DNA of 64,000 nt from Anas platyrhynchos (lineage: Eukaryota > Chordata > Aves > Anseriformes > Anatidae). Both the position numbers and the translations under genes were made by a program. The stretch covers positions 9,585,001 to 9,649,000 of the forward strand of contig NC_092611.1 of NCBI RefSeq assembly GCF_047663525.1, given 5' to 3'. Shown one piece after another: positions 12,501-24,727 of the stretch (its first letter is position 1; every line of letters starts with the position of its first letter). The notes under the pieces are model-generated. The model had not been told where the DNA came from, did no database searches, and saw only the letters and a list, made by a program, of their open reading frames with translations.

Positions 12501-15500
12501 ATAAACTAATCTTCTAAATGGAATCACTTCAGAAGTGGCAAATTTCACAAAGCCAGAAAGGGTGTTTGAAATACAAGTCATGAAATAAGCTTAGCTAATG
12601 AACGTGAGCAGAGATGGCAATTTCCATACAAACAGCCATTCACACAGAGACTTCGGCAGTGATTTTGCACTGAATTTGTAGTACTCACATTACTAGTTGC
12701 CTGCCAAGAGAAAAAGACAAGTAAGGGAGACCTGCACTTCCCACTGCAAGAGGAAATAATGTTAGCTACACAGTTCCAAGGGAAACAAAAGATGACTGAC
12801 AGATCCAACACGCCATCACGGATTTCAAGGCAAGTCAGAGTTCCACTACACCTCCTCCGAGCCCTGACATAGTTTCCCAAATTCTCTCGTATGACACAAA
12901 CCAGTGTTGAACTAGTTCAGCTAACTGGTAAGAAATGACTCAAGGACACAAATCCAAAAGTAAGAATAGCAAACGTCATGATTCCACCGCTTACTGTCTC
13001 AGACTCCAGTGATCCCTTTGCTCGTCCTGCATACCCAGAGAAGTACCAGGAGTCTGCCGAAGTCTGTCACTCAAGTAACTGTTGTATGATGGATAGCCTC
13101 TAATTTTGTGACAGGTTCAATAATGCTCCAGTCTGGCCGGGATATTGACGATCACTACGATACAACTAATTGTAGTGATTCCAGAAACAGGAGAGATCCC
13201 CCAGGGCCATGAAGAATCCTACATCATCCTGCTTACAGCTGCATCTCTGTACATTGCCGTGATCATGGAAATGGAACCACAAGAACTAAACCACCTTTAT
13301 GCATTTCTGACAGGTCATCAATGAAAGAGAGGGAAAAATGTGGTGATAAATTCCATTAGTCTTTCGTTCACTGTCTCATCAGATGCTCTTGAAAAAAAAA
13401 TTAAAAGATGACTGTATCTAGAAATTGGTACTGTTTATCAATTCAGCAACAAACACCACAGAAACTAGACAAATAGTATTTTTTTCCTCTAATGGGTAAA
13501 ATAATTGCAGTAAATCATATGCTTCATTCTTTATTTGTTTTGAATAGGAAGCAATAACAAAGAATGAAATACTAAGGAAAAAATGGGCTGTAATAAAATG
13601 AAAAGCAGAAATAACCACGCTCTACATAGGCAATGATATCACATGGGCTTCTGCTTTCAGTTGCTGATAAAATCTGATTCTTTCAGATCCTACAAGTGTG
13701 TTCCCAATTCAGAACTTGTAACTAACATCTGCATCTTGCTATGTCTTCCAAAACAAACAAACAAAAAAGAAAAACACCAAAACAAATAAAATAAACCACC
13801 CCCCACACACAGCAAAAAAGCAAAAGGGAAAAAAAGGAAAACAAACATAGGAAGACAGAGACTAACTACATTAAATTGCTTTCAAGTTCCAAGGGAAAAG
13901 ACGATCTACAGTGCTTACTTCTTGGTAGGACACTCTCGGTGTATTCACCCAACAGCCAACTATGGCAGAGATCTTCACCGGCATCTATCCCAACCAGGCA
14001 GCTACACAGTGTGGCAAAGCACATCTCGTGGCTACTTTGTAGGAAAAAATAAGTAAAAATCAACGCATATTCCACAAGCTCATGCTTGCTCCTAACAAAA
14101 TGATGTTTTCTATCTGAATTTGGGGCTGTTAATACCTAAAACCATCAGTCTTGAACAGTGGGTGAGAATCTTAAGACATTTCCTATTTTTTTTTTCCAGG
14201 AAAAGCTCTGTTATTTGCTTTGAATTGCTTTTAATTTTGCTTATTTATATTTTAGAGTAAATAATAGCATGCAGTTGTTTGTTTTCTAATGAGTCCCATT
14301 AAAAACTCGTTCCAGAAAGCAGCTTTTTCAGGGAAGCAGTAGTATTACAGTTCAGCTGGTTATACCTTTAGGCAACTAACCGGCAGGACTGTCTCAGTAA
14401 TCAAATCAGGACCTAAAATTACTTTTCTTTTTTAATATCTCGATAGAAACACGGCTAGCAAAAGGCAATGAATTTGGAAAAGCCATGCATATGTTGCAAA
14501 ACTTTCGGCTTCCTTCCTTGTATGGCTCGAAGACTGGCCAAGTGCATCTTCCCCAGCTGTGTTTGTGAATCTCTGCATAACTTCCATCCCTCCCCAGGCA
14601 GCAGACAAGGTGCCTCTGAGTGCCACAGGAGTGCCACCTGCCTTACCCACTCCATGCAAAACACACGCAGCTGAACGATGACAACAGCGGAAAACAAAGC
14701 CTTGTTTGGCCAACAGCACGCGTCTCCCACTCATCACCGAAGGAGCTCCCAGGCAGAACTGCTCCTGATGGCTGCAAGCACAGCTCTGCACGAGCTCCCG
14801 CGAACATATGCTTCCCAGGCTGCTTTCCACGCAGGAAAGCCAGCCCAACACCCAGCTGCCTCCATGCACACAGAGAACGCCACAAGGTACCACGCACAGC
14901 ATTGCTAGGGCACGGCCCTTTTATTGATCAGTCCTGAGAGCTATACTCCTTCCAAAAAACAGAGACTGGTTCCTGAGAGCCACAGCAAGAGAACCTGTGA
15001 CACGTCCCAGAAACAACCAAACCCTACCAGCTCCAGCTCCTCACCCCTCCGCTTCCTTAGAGAGCTGGGTCAGTGCAGGCTGACTGCACTAGCACCGTTC
15101 TGAGCTTTTTGCAACCCCAAAGTCTTCAAAACACAAACATCACATTCTTTGAATTTATGTTATGCATATCTCAGGAGTGACCAGCAAAGAGTCCTTCCCT
15201 CCTTCCTGGATTATCAATTAAGAAAAAGTCAAGCTCATCAAATACATTTTCAAACAAGAAGTGATACTGTAACCTTCCATATTTGTTTCTGCAAAGAAGT
15301 TTTCATGATGAATAGCTCTCTTGTTTGCCCTGTGTCACCACGAAGCGCAAGTGTCTAGCCAAATCCTTCACCGAGCTATGTTAGCTTCAATTGAGGATGA
15401 ACAACACAGAAACGGGGTTTTTCTCTGCATCACACTGCCCCCTTCATTAGAGTCACAGCCACAATACTGCCACTAATTGCAAGTCTATTAACTCCTCAGT

Positions 15501-16560
15501 GAAAAAAAGAAGAAACCCAAAGGAGTTTCCTTCAGAGCAGATGTGCAAAGAGTTCACAAGAACATTCTGTACAACAACAATTATTAAAAAGAAATCACAT
15601 CCAGATTAGTTTGAATGCCTTGCAAATTATATTTCATACATAAATAAAACAGTCTGTGCTTCCTAAAGTATGAGACAGAGATAACGAGAGATCTCAGTGA
15701 CACTTCTGTCAATGACAAGAACTCCCTTCAGTACCCATCCCTCTGAAATGCTGCACTAACGGTACTATATTCCTTATAAAAGAAAGGAAATTTTCTGTTT
15801 CATGACACTAATTTAAATAAGAGCAAAGAAATCAACTGGACACGAACAAACGTGGTAAGCTTACTTGAAATACAATAAAATCCCTAAGGTTCTTTGTACA
15901 GGTATACAGGGCACCAGCTAGAGCAGGCAGAAATCAAACAGACCTCCCAACACACCCATTATCCCACTCAGAAGAGGCTTGTGATGTTCCTTAAGCAGAA
16001 TCCTTCCTTCTTGCAGAGGTCAATCGTTCTCCTGTTCCTGTGCCTATCCTTTTGCACACCCGTTACACACGTGCCCATGGCAGGCAGCCGGGAGGCCGTG
16101 CGCTGCCCCTCGCTGCCGGGAGGCTGCGTCCAGCACCCTGCCGCACAGCACAGAAGAAGCTGAGTCCAGTAACACTACTTTGCACGGCTGCAATCACTCA
16201 GGAACGTGCCTTTCGGCAAAACAACCTGCATAAAATCAGCTGCTCCTCCAATTGTCAATCCAAGTCTCCGCATGGCCACAACAGAGGCCTCCGCAAGCTC
16301 CTTGGGAGCAAGTTATGAACCCACTCTGCTGCCGTGGTCCTTTCCAGGACCCCAGGGCAGCTGGGAGGGCTATCTCCACCCCAGCACTTGCCTCCCCTTT
16401 GTATTCATCACAGCGAAACCATCAGCATTTGCCAGTTATTTTGACAGTGCCGTATTTTCCCGGTCCCTTCACTGCATAAGGAGACACGAGGAACGGCTTC
16501 CCCACTCATGGCGAAACCCAGCATCATCACCCTGCTGGGTAAATTACAGCACTGACAAAA
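9600..16560. other. Intronic sequence with no supported gene
   Basis: AT-balanced, CpG-poor sequence. The only clear local structure is the A-rich tract at 13,750-13,850 and a patch at 14,455-14,940 where several frames are open on both strands at once. None of these frames shows a recognisable protein, so I treat them as chance. No transposon fragment is recognised. Confidence 0.55.
13750..13850. repeat. A-rich low-complexity tract
   Basis: About 100 bases of degenerate A/C-rich sequence (AAACAAACAAACAAAAAAG-like), with a short CCCCCCACACACA segment in the middle and an A/G-rich end. No recognised element is attached. Confidence 0.85.
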
Positions 16561-16569
16561 TCCTATCTG

Positions 16570-17070
16570 CAATTGAGACTTGGTAGGGTTTTACGCTGTT
16601 CCTATCAAATGGAATACAGCTTACGTGCACAATTTTGACAGGCCTTACAACATAAATTTAGTCGAGTGTTTTCTAGGGGAGGGTGATCATTTAAATGAAT
16701 TAAAAATCAAGCAACTGCTGCCAAGTTAAGTCTTGGCTCTAACTTTTTCTCTGGAAGTGCTTTGTGGGTAGACAGCTGAATGGATCGCTATACAACTTGT
16801 GCTGCTGGCATCTAATTATTTCCGTTTTTCTGTTCTTTGGCTGCGTATGATAGTTTTGCTTGTACAAGAAGTGTCAGCTCTGTAAAAGGGCATCTGTATT
16901 AAGCAGTGTTTTAATGTTCATTTTATATGGAGAGAAATGCTCGAGCTCAAAGATATGCAATCAATTGTCCGAATGCCAGTTATCCAGAGCTTTCTGCTAA
17001 ATTATGAACAGCCAATACAAAACAATGCGAAATTAAGACTTTTCAGTAGAAAGTTTTTAAAAATTGCAAA
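16570..17070. promoter_or_regulatory. Candidate conserved non-coding element in NCAM1 intron 1
   Basis: A 500-base block without repeats or meaningful frames. It carries ATTTAAATGAATTAAAAATC, GGCATCTAATTATTTCCG, CTAAATTATGAACAG and GCAATCAATTGTCCG, plus scattered conserved-looking CpGs. The homeodomain (TAATTA) and AT-rich cores fit neural enhancers of the kind expected in an NCAM1 intron. No alignment was available. Confidence 0.3.
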
Positions 17071-19057
17071 AACTCCATGGCATAGAGGAGACTGGTAAGA
17101 ATCAAACACAGTACTCCTCTTACAAGCATATTGCTGGTTAGAAGGCTGCTGTTAAAATCCTGCCAATATTTTATCTCCTTTATCCGGACTGGGAGTTGCT
17201 TGTTTCTACTATTCCTGCACCAAATTTTGCATCATCTGATACAGCTTTTATTTTGTTTCTGTGAGTAGTTGAGCTTTTCCCCTAGCTCCTTTCTCTAGTG
17301 AAATGAGTATGCAATAAAACCCATGATAGTTCCTGCTATAGCTTTCTGAAGCAATAGCAAAACTTCTGGTTTTAGACATTTAGGTATAGAACAGATTAAA
17401 TAAATCTTCTTCTGTCAAATAAACAGATAAGAAATAACAGGGTTTAGAAATAAAAATGGCTAGAGGCTGACAAAAATGTTGTCTGACAAGACTACAATTA
17501 TTTGTTTTATGGTGAAGATAAGCAGAACAATACTGAATAACATACAGTATAAGGAAAATGTTATAAAAGCAGGTTTAAAGCTGTGTCTAATGATCAATAA
17601 AAATTTCAAAGGACAGAGAAAGACATCTCATAAGCACTGTTAGCGTTTCAATATCAGCCTTTGCAGAAAACCTAATGGTGGCCCAGAATGCTTAGTAGCT
17701 GTGGGACAGAATTCTGCCTTCACCGTGATACTAAAGACATCCTCCGTGAGATTCTTCCAGATGTCATATGTTATTTTCTGGAGGAGAAAATTTATCAAGA
17801 AAAAGAACAGGTGGAAACTGCCCCTCCTGGGCAATCATGTTTTTAGCATCCAGGGCAAGACACCTGCAATCAGCTGCTGCCAGAGGCAGGAAGGTGGGCT
17901 AGGTGGTCAACAGATCTAGTTAGGCACAGTGATTCGTAGGTGCCAAAAAAGCTACTACTACCTACTGCATAAATCAGCAAAGGCTGAGGCAACGGGGTAT
18001 TTTCACACCTTTAAAAAGGGTTACCTTGAAGAACTTCTCTTTCATGTACAGCCACTGTGACACACTTAGACCACTAATGCACCAGGAGGCCAGCAGGAGC
18101 CCAGGAAGCCGCACGCCTTCCAGGATCAGATCCTCACTACGCTGCCACTGCAGGCACCCAGGAAAGCTAACAGAGAATCAAGTATTTCACAGCTGTTTGA
18201 TGAAGAATTTTTCTTACGAGCGTATCAGCAAAGTACACAAAGGCATCTCCTACAGAAACCGCAAGGGAACGATCCAACTCAACAGCTTTTATTTGTCTTT
18301 CCACTGTCAGCAGATAATAAAATTCCACATTATAATAATTCAGTACTGAGATCACCCAGTGACAAACTCTAATTAAAAAACACAACACACAAAGTTCATT
18401 ACTTTCTTTTGACCAATGCCTTACACATCATCTCCTGCTCTTTAATAATGCTCAGTTACTTAGCCTTGAACATATTGCTACCAGCCAGGGCTATTTTCAC
18501 CAGACTGCAGTAGAAACTTTCTAAGTTTTCCAGAACTTACAAACGCAAGTCCTAAGAAGATACCTCAGGAGATTCTGAGCCAACTTTCTGACCTCCACAT
18601 TCGCCAGCAGCCATAACCACTCACACAGGGCTAATTTGTAGCTATGTGTTTTGCACTGTGCTAAAGAGAGTAAACAGTAGCTGTAAAAATAGCAAAAACA
18701 AGAACTAAAGTAGATAAAAGGCACTATCTCAGGAGCAGGAAAATTCAGGACTGGAAATGTTCTGTGCTCTGTGTTCAGCTGGGTGTGTACGAAAGCTTTT
18801 TCAGTCTTCAGTTCATGTGCTGCATACAGTAGTGCAGTACTAGTGGGGACGAGGACTTCACCTCTAAGGACAACAGGCACTTAAGTCCTGACAGAAACCT
18901 GAACAGCGGGTCTGGGACACAACTACCTGGTATTGCAAGGTGCATGTCAGCGCTGCTCACACCCCCAGCTCAACAGCCATGGGTGTGAGGGCACAAAGCA
19001 AAACTGCACCTCAGCCACGGACGTTTGTAGATCACTCGGTGGGCTAGGACTAAGCGC

Positions 19058-19330
19058 CAACCTCTTGCCGAGATGTCCACGTTTCTGTCTCTCTTCGCAC
19101 AGAGCAGCAATTTGTCAGCAGAAGCGATGGTCATCACACTGAGACAAGCATCAAGCTGTCGCAGTACGATGAGGGAAGCGAAGTTCTGCCTTGCTTTCCA
19201 CATTACCTCTACTCGGGGCGTAGCTGTCACTTCCTGCAGTAAAGCCAGCTGGCCTCCTAACTGTTCAGCTTCCACCCACACTTTCTGCTGGCTGCTGCTG
19301 AGACACCACTCCTGAGTGCCGCTGGAACCT
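19058..19330 (-). other. Unrecognised protein-like frame (possible old retrocopy, exon, or chance)
   Basis: On the minus strand an open frame of 153 codons spans 18,970-19,431. Its central part reads like real protein, with EAEQLGGQLALLQEV then KARQNFASLIVLRQLDACLSV then SADKLLLCAKRDRNVDIS, giving an amphipathic helix-like pattern of Q/E/K and L/V. CG dinucleotides are clearly more frequent here (about ten in 200 bases) than in the surrounding intron. I do not recognise the family. There is no clear acceptor-donor pair and no poly(A) tail, and the flanking parts of the frame look like noise. It could be an exon of an unannotated transcript, a decayed retrocopy, a regulatory element that happens to stay open, or chance. 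Confidence 0.2.
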
Positions 19331-20059
19331 CCTGAAGACTTGCAGTGGGCTGGCACCGCGCACGCATCGGTTCCAGCACGTGACGAGAGGGAGGTTAAGT
19401 CCAACGGCAGACTGCGGCCCATCTGTGCCACTCCTCGTCACAAAATACCTCCCACGGCACCAGCACCATGACAAACAACCCAACTCATTAAGAATATCAA
19501 AGACACTGAAGGAATACAACTAACGCACATAAAACGTACATAAATCCTTCGTTAGCATTACAAACCTGGAAGCAGTTAAAGCACGGCTGCAAGGGGAACA
19601 CACACACCACACAAGACTCCTTGGCCTCTCCCCTCCCCTTTTTATACCCAAGCAGGACAAAAAGAAAATAAAATAATTGGGTTTTGCTTTACCATGCCAT
19701 TGTTTTATCCAACGGTATGTGAGAAACACACATGGGAAGCTGAGGCTGATCAACCCACACGAGCAGCGTTATTCAGCTCAGCTCCATCTACTGCTTACCA
19801 CCTGCACCCTGCTCCATCTGGAGCCATCCAAGAACAGGGACAAATGCCAATACAGACAGAAACACGAACCTGTACCATGGAAGCACAAATAAATCTACTT
19901 AACACCCAACCTTAAGTTCTAGGGATGAGTTCTCTGTTTAATGCAGAAGTGCTTAAGTTGCCAAAAAGGGTTACAAACAATTCACAGGCTATGTCAGTAG
20001 CATCAGAGAACCTCCTGTAACATCTGCTGAAGACAAACATCACAAGACATCATAACAGG

Positions 20060-20091
20060 AAAAAAAAAAAATATATATATATATATATATG
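20060..20091. repeat. Poly(A)/(AT)n microsatellite
   Basis: About twelve A residues run directly into roughly ten AT dinucleotides. A simple repeat, likely length-polymorphic. Confidence 0.95.
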
Positions 20092-23000
20092 TAAATAAAG
20101 GAAGCTCTCTAATTGGGGAAAAAAATACTGGCATTCTCAACTCCTGTAATTCAGGCTTCCATTATAACGGAAGACAAAATTGGCTCTTCAGATGTCGAAC
20201 CTTAGGCGCAATTCTCAGCTGACAGCACCATGCTTGACACAGCGACACGGAAACTCCTACGTCACCCCTCACTCACGGTACCTTCCAGGTCTGTTTCTCC
20301 TCAGAAGACTCCTTATGCCAGTGAAGGCAAGGCACAGGTGAGGGCAAGCAGGCCAGCAGCTCTGTCCTCCATGTGAAGCCCTGCCTCCAAAACCCCTTGG
20401 TGAGACACCAGGCAACATCAAAGCACTGACATCTGTACGAACAGGGCACTCATCTCCTGACCGCATTCCTTCAGTAAACAGACCTCCTTTTTCAAGGGAT
20501 TGCATACTTTCATTGAAATCAACGCCAGAAATTGTTTCTCTGTGATTACAGAAAACGTAAGAACTATAGATAGTTGCAAGAGAAACTGGACATACAGTAA
20601 ATGTTGAGTTTTCAACACTTCTGCCTGCAATCATGCACTGTAACACACAATGCAGCTGCACAGCTATAAATATCCGTGGTAACCAACGATAATTTCAACT
20701 CTGTGGCAGTATCTATGTACTTATATCTATATCAAACATTCCTAAAATCACTACAGACTCGTAGATGACAGGGTTATTTGGGTTTTGTTGAGAAGCATTT
20801 CTTCTCTTGATGGTAAAACACTAAGCCTCGTTGACTCTTGCGCTGATTCCATTTCCTCAAATGACTGTTTCAAAGAGTATCTGTAGCAAACAGTAAACTG
20901 GAAGCTTTACACCACCAACACACAAATAATTAAAATGTGTACTTCAGTCTCCCTTTTGCAGCTACTGCTGCAAGGAAAGCCAACAAGCAAATGACAACTA
21001 CCATAGCAAGCAAAAACCACCATCCAGCCAGAGAGCTCCAAACCAGGCCAAACCATGACTTGTTTGTAGAGTCTCATCCTGGTGGGGTGCTCGTTAAATG
21101 CTGCACTCAGGGGGATGCTTTCGGAATTGGAACAAACAGGCAAGGTGATTTTGTTATCAGCCATTTCCTCCTGGGACAGTCTTTACTTTGTCAGAGATAA
21201 TGAGCTGCAGTTAAAACAATAAACACTTTTAAAGAAAAAACAGTTACTAGTTAATTACAGGGCATGCACAGTAAGTGATTTGCAGTTTGCCAGATAATTT
21301 ATTTATTTATTTTAAAGGAAAATTCTTCTGTGGAAGGCTAACGATCAGATGAAAAACCCAACACAGATACTTTTCCTACCATTACACTAACAGTGCAATG
21401 CATAGCATGCTTTGCCATCACTGAAACCCCACCAGAGTTTTACTCTTAATGACCTTCTCTATTTCCCCTATTCTTCCTAAAATTGCTGCAAACTGGTAAC
21501 AAACAAAATCTCAAAGTTTGGTAACAGATGGTATGAGAATGTGGTATCTGATATATGAATAAAGCATGAATTTAGTCAGTTCTGTCATTTTGTTAAACAA
21601 AAACAACAAAAAAACCTGTGAGAACATGACTCAATTGTGGTTCTGAAACAAAAATTATTGCAATTGAAAAATAACAATGTGACTACATTACTAAGCTTCC
21701 CTGAAACCTGATAAAAAGTCAGAATCAACTGCCCAATCCCATACAGAAATCTGAGTATAAATCCAAGTATGTTCTGTGGGTTATAAAGTAACAGCATTTC
21801 TGATCCCTAGGTAAGAAGATAACCACAGGGTGATCACTACGTGTGAAGCTCCTCCTCGCTTGTTTTACATTCCATGTTCACACCCATTTTTATTTAATTC
21901 TTTATGGGATTCAGGCAGTCTTTGGCTGACTGCAGTACCTGAACACCACCACCACAATCGCTTCCCTGTACACCGGTACACAATACAGAAGCAATCCCCA
22001 CCTAGTATCTATGCGTTCCACTATGTTTTTTAAATATAGGTTTAATCTTCGCAAACATTTACAGGATGCTGCTTCAAGCCACCGTTTCTTAAGTTGAGAG
22101 CTGCTGTTACACCACAACAGGCTGCGTAGCTGAACACCCCAACACGATACCTCCTCTTTTAGGCTCTGGAGCTGCTGAGTCCAGCTTGAAACAACATCTG
22201 ACACAACTTTTGGAGACGTTAAGATGAGTAAGGAGACCACTTAGTTAGAGAAGGAAGTCTTATTTTATTGCTGTTTTACACCAGCTCTAAATCTTGACCC
22301 AAGACATTCTTGTGATGGTACTTCTCTCATCAACCCCTTCCAGTCTGAGAGCCCGATCACTTGAACAGATCGGAACGAATTCCCCAGCTATCTCACATGG
22401 CCTGTCCACTTCACCAAACGCCACAGGAAAGCGTGTTCATAAGCTCTGAAATTCCAAACAGAAACAGTGAGATTTTGGCAATGCACAAGCAAGGTCACTT
22501 CAATCACAACTTCTTTTTCTTGAAGCTTCTCTCTCAGCTCTCCCCAGCTGTACTAGAAATATTTCCCCTTTAAAGTGCAATTCCCTCTGAATTAACTTGG
22601 ATTTCTTCCCCTTCAAGAAGGACATTTTTTCTCTTCTCATCTTAGCATGAAAAGCCTGCTGCTTGTAAAATGCAACTCAACCAAAATTCTGACATAGTAC
22701 TGGAGTTAAAATTTCTAAGCAATTTACAGCCAAAGACTTGTATCAAGTGTTCTCCCTGGCATCTTACTCAGCATTATGAACTCAACACTGAACAAAGAAA
22801 AGAGCAACGAAAAGCAGTTCGAAGTTGGAGAGACAGGTGGATCGCTGCTCCAAGACATCAAAGCACATGATGCAGCTGCTCATAATGGGCAAGCACTCAA
22901 GGGAACACAAGAGCTTGTGCATGAATTTGATTAGTTGGAAATGACATCATGATTTATAACACAATTTTCCAATGCTAAAGCAGTAATCTATAATGAATTA

Positions 23001-24703
23001 GACAAGGCTCATATGGGACCTGCTTAGCTTTAAACCAGAAATAACTGCATTATAATTTTCTCCTTTCTTATTTATTCCAAGTTAAAGGGGAAAAGAATAA
23101 CCTCGTGACAGAAAATGGAAAAAGCAAGTCAAAGCGTCAGAGGTTACAATTAATCATTTCATCAAATTATGAAAATACACTGTAAACAAGAACGACAGAG
23201 TACAAGTGGCTGATACCCAAGCCTTCCATTAAAATGAAAATTCACTGGAGATGCGTGAAGACACGACTTCCCTGCTTCAATTTATTATTGATGTTCATGC
23301 TATATTTTTGTTTGTGTTAGAAGGAAAAAAATCCAAAACCAACAATCAAACTAAATTATTAACTTGAGTCACCTGCACAGCTGTGAATCTCAGTCTCCAA
23401 GTCAAACACATCTGTAATGCACATCAACGTGTCCAGGTATTATGGGATTCTCGACACAATCTCCTCCAAACCCAGCTGATTTGGTGAGCAGTTATTTCCT
23501 CCCTCTGTGTGTTCTGAGGGCCTGCTCTGCTAAGCTGCACAGCTAAGACTACAGTCACAGCACCTCCAACCATGTAGCAAGACTCCTCAGACTCCCAGAA
23601 GGTGGAGCAGGGCAGGTGTGCTCAAAGATACCACTCCGGTTAAGCATCCATCTGATTCCACACCTCCCATGGTCTTCTTATTTTATTCATGCATTTGCCA
23701 TCTATTTAACATGTTCCTGTTGGATCGTTTGGGGACTTTTTAAACATGCTATCCATCTCACCAGCAAGACTCACCTTCACGCCACAGAAGCTTGCTTCCT
23801 GTAACAAGGACGGACTCAACTCTTCTGTTTTTCTAAGCATGCAAAAGGGTTCAAGGGGGCGGGGGGAGGACATGTGCAAAGCCTGCTTCCAAAATTCTTT
23901 CCCTTGCAAATTTATAAGCATAGTGTTTTCCATCTGTTTTCAAAGAATGTCAGATAATAAATTACCATTCCACCTTCTGTTCTGGAAAGCAGACCTTGTA
24001 CTCGGCCCCCACCATGTCTCCACCCACCTCAGCCAGCAGTCCTGACCGATTATCCCAGCAGAACAAACCAAACAGGCTGAGATACGCTCCAATAAATTTC
24101 CTCTTTTTAAGTTAATTTCCAATGAGATTTGTGGTTGTCTGAAGAACAGCAGGCATCCGATCCCCTCAGCCTCACGCAAGAGGCTACTCCCAAATGCTTG
24201 ACGCCGCATTGACGTGATAAAGTCACTACCAACACATTCATTCCTGTCTTGAACAGTAATATCCCAAATGCAAACTGGTAAACAGCATGCTGCAAGCTAG
24301 AAGAAAAAAAGGTAAAAACAGAGAAAATGGCAGCAGAAAAAGCCATTGGGAAATAATGATTATAACCTAGAAGGGTAATCCATTTTCACCAACTCCATAA
24401 AACCTTTGTTTGGTAGCATATGCCTGAATGAGGTTCATATAACAAACATTTTACCAGCTCACACATTTTATATAATGTCTGAAAACTCCATATACACTGT
24501 GAGATTTTTATAGTGTTTACCTGCAAGCATTTCTAATTAATAGGAAAATCTTTGCAGCACTATTACAAAACTACACTAAGATTAAAAAAAACTGAATCAC
24601 CTGGCATGAAATTCAAAAGCCATGAATAATATTACCAAGTGCCTCCTCACAAAGGGTTACATTCTGAAGGGACATACATTTACGTACAAAATAATAGCAT
24701 CAT

Positions 24704-24727
24704 GATGGAAAAAAATAAAAAAAAAAA
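24704..24727. repeat. A-rich run
   Basis: AAAAAATAAAAAAAAAA-type run in AT-rich intron. Low-complexity only. Confidence 0.8.

Noticed and set aside
14432..14937. Several overlapping frames on both strands, up to 156 codons
   Set aside because: No recognisable domain; Cys/Ser/His-rich composition typical of chance frames; no splice-site or start context supports any of them.
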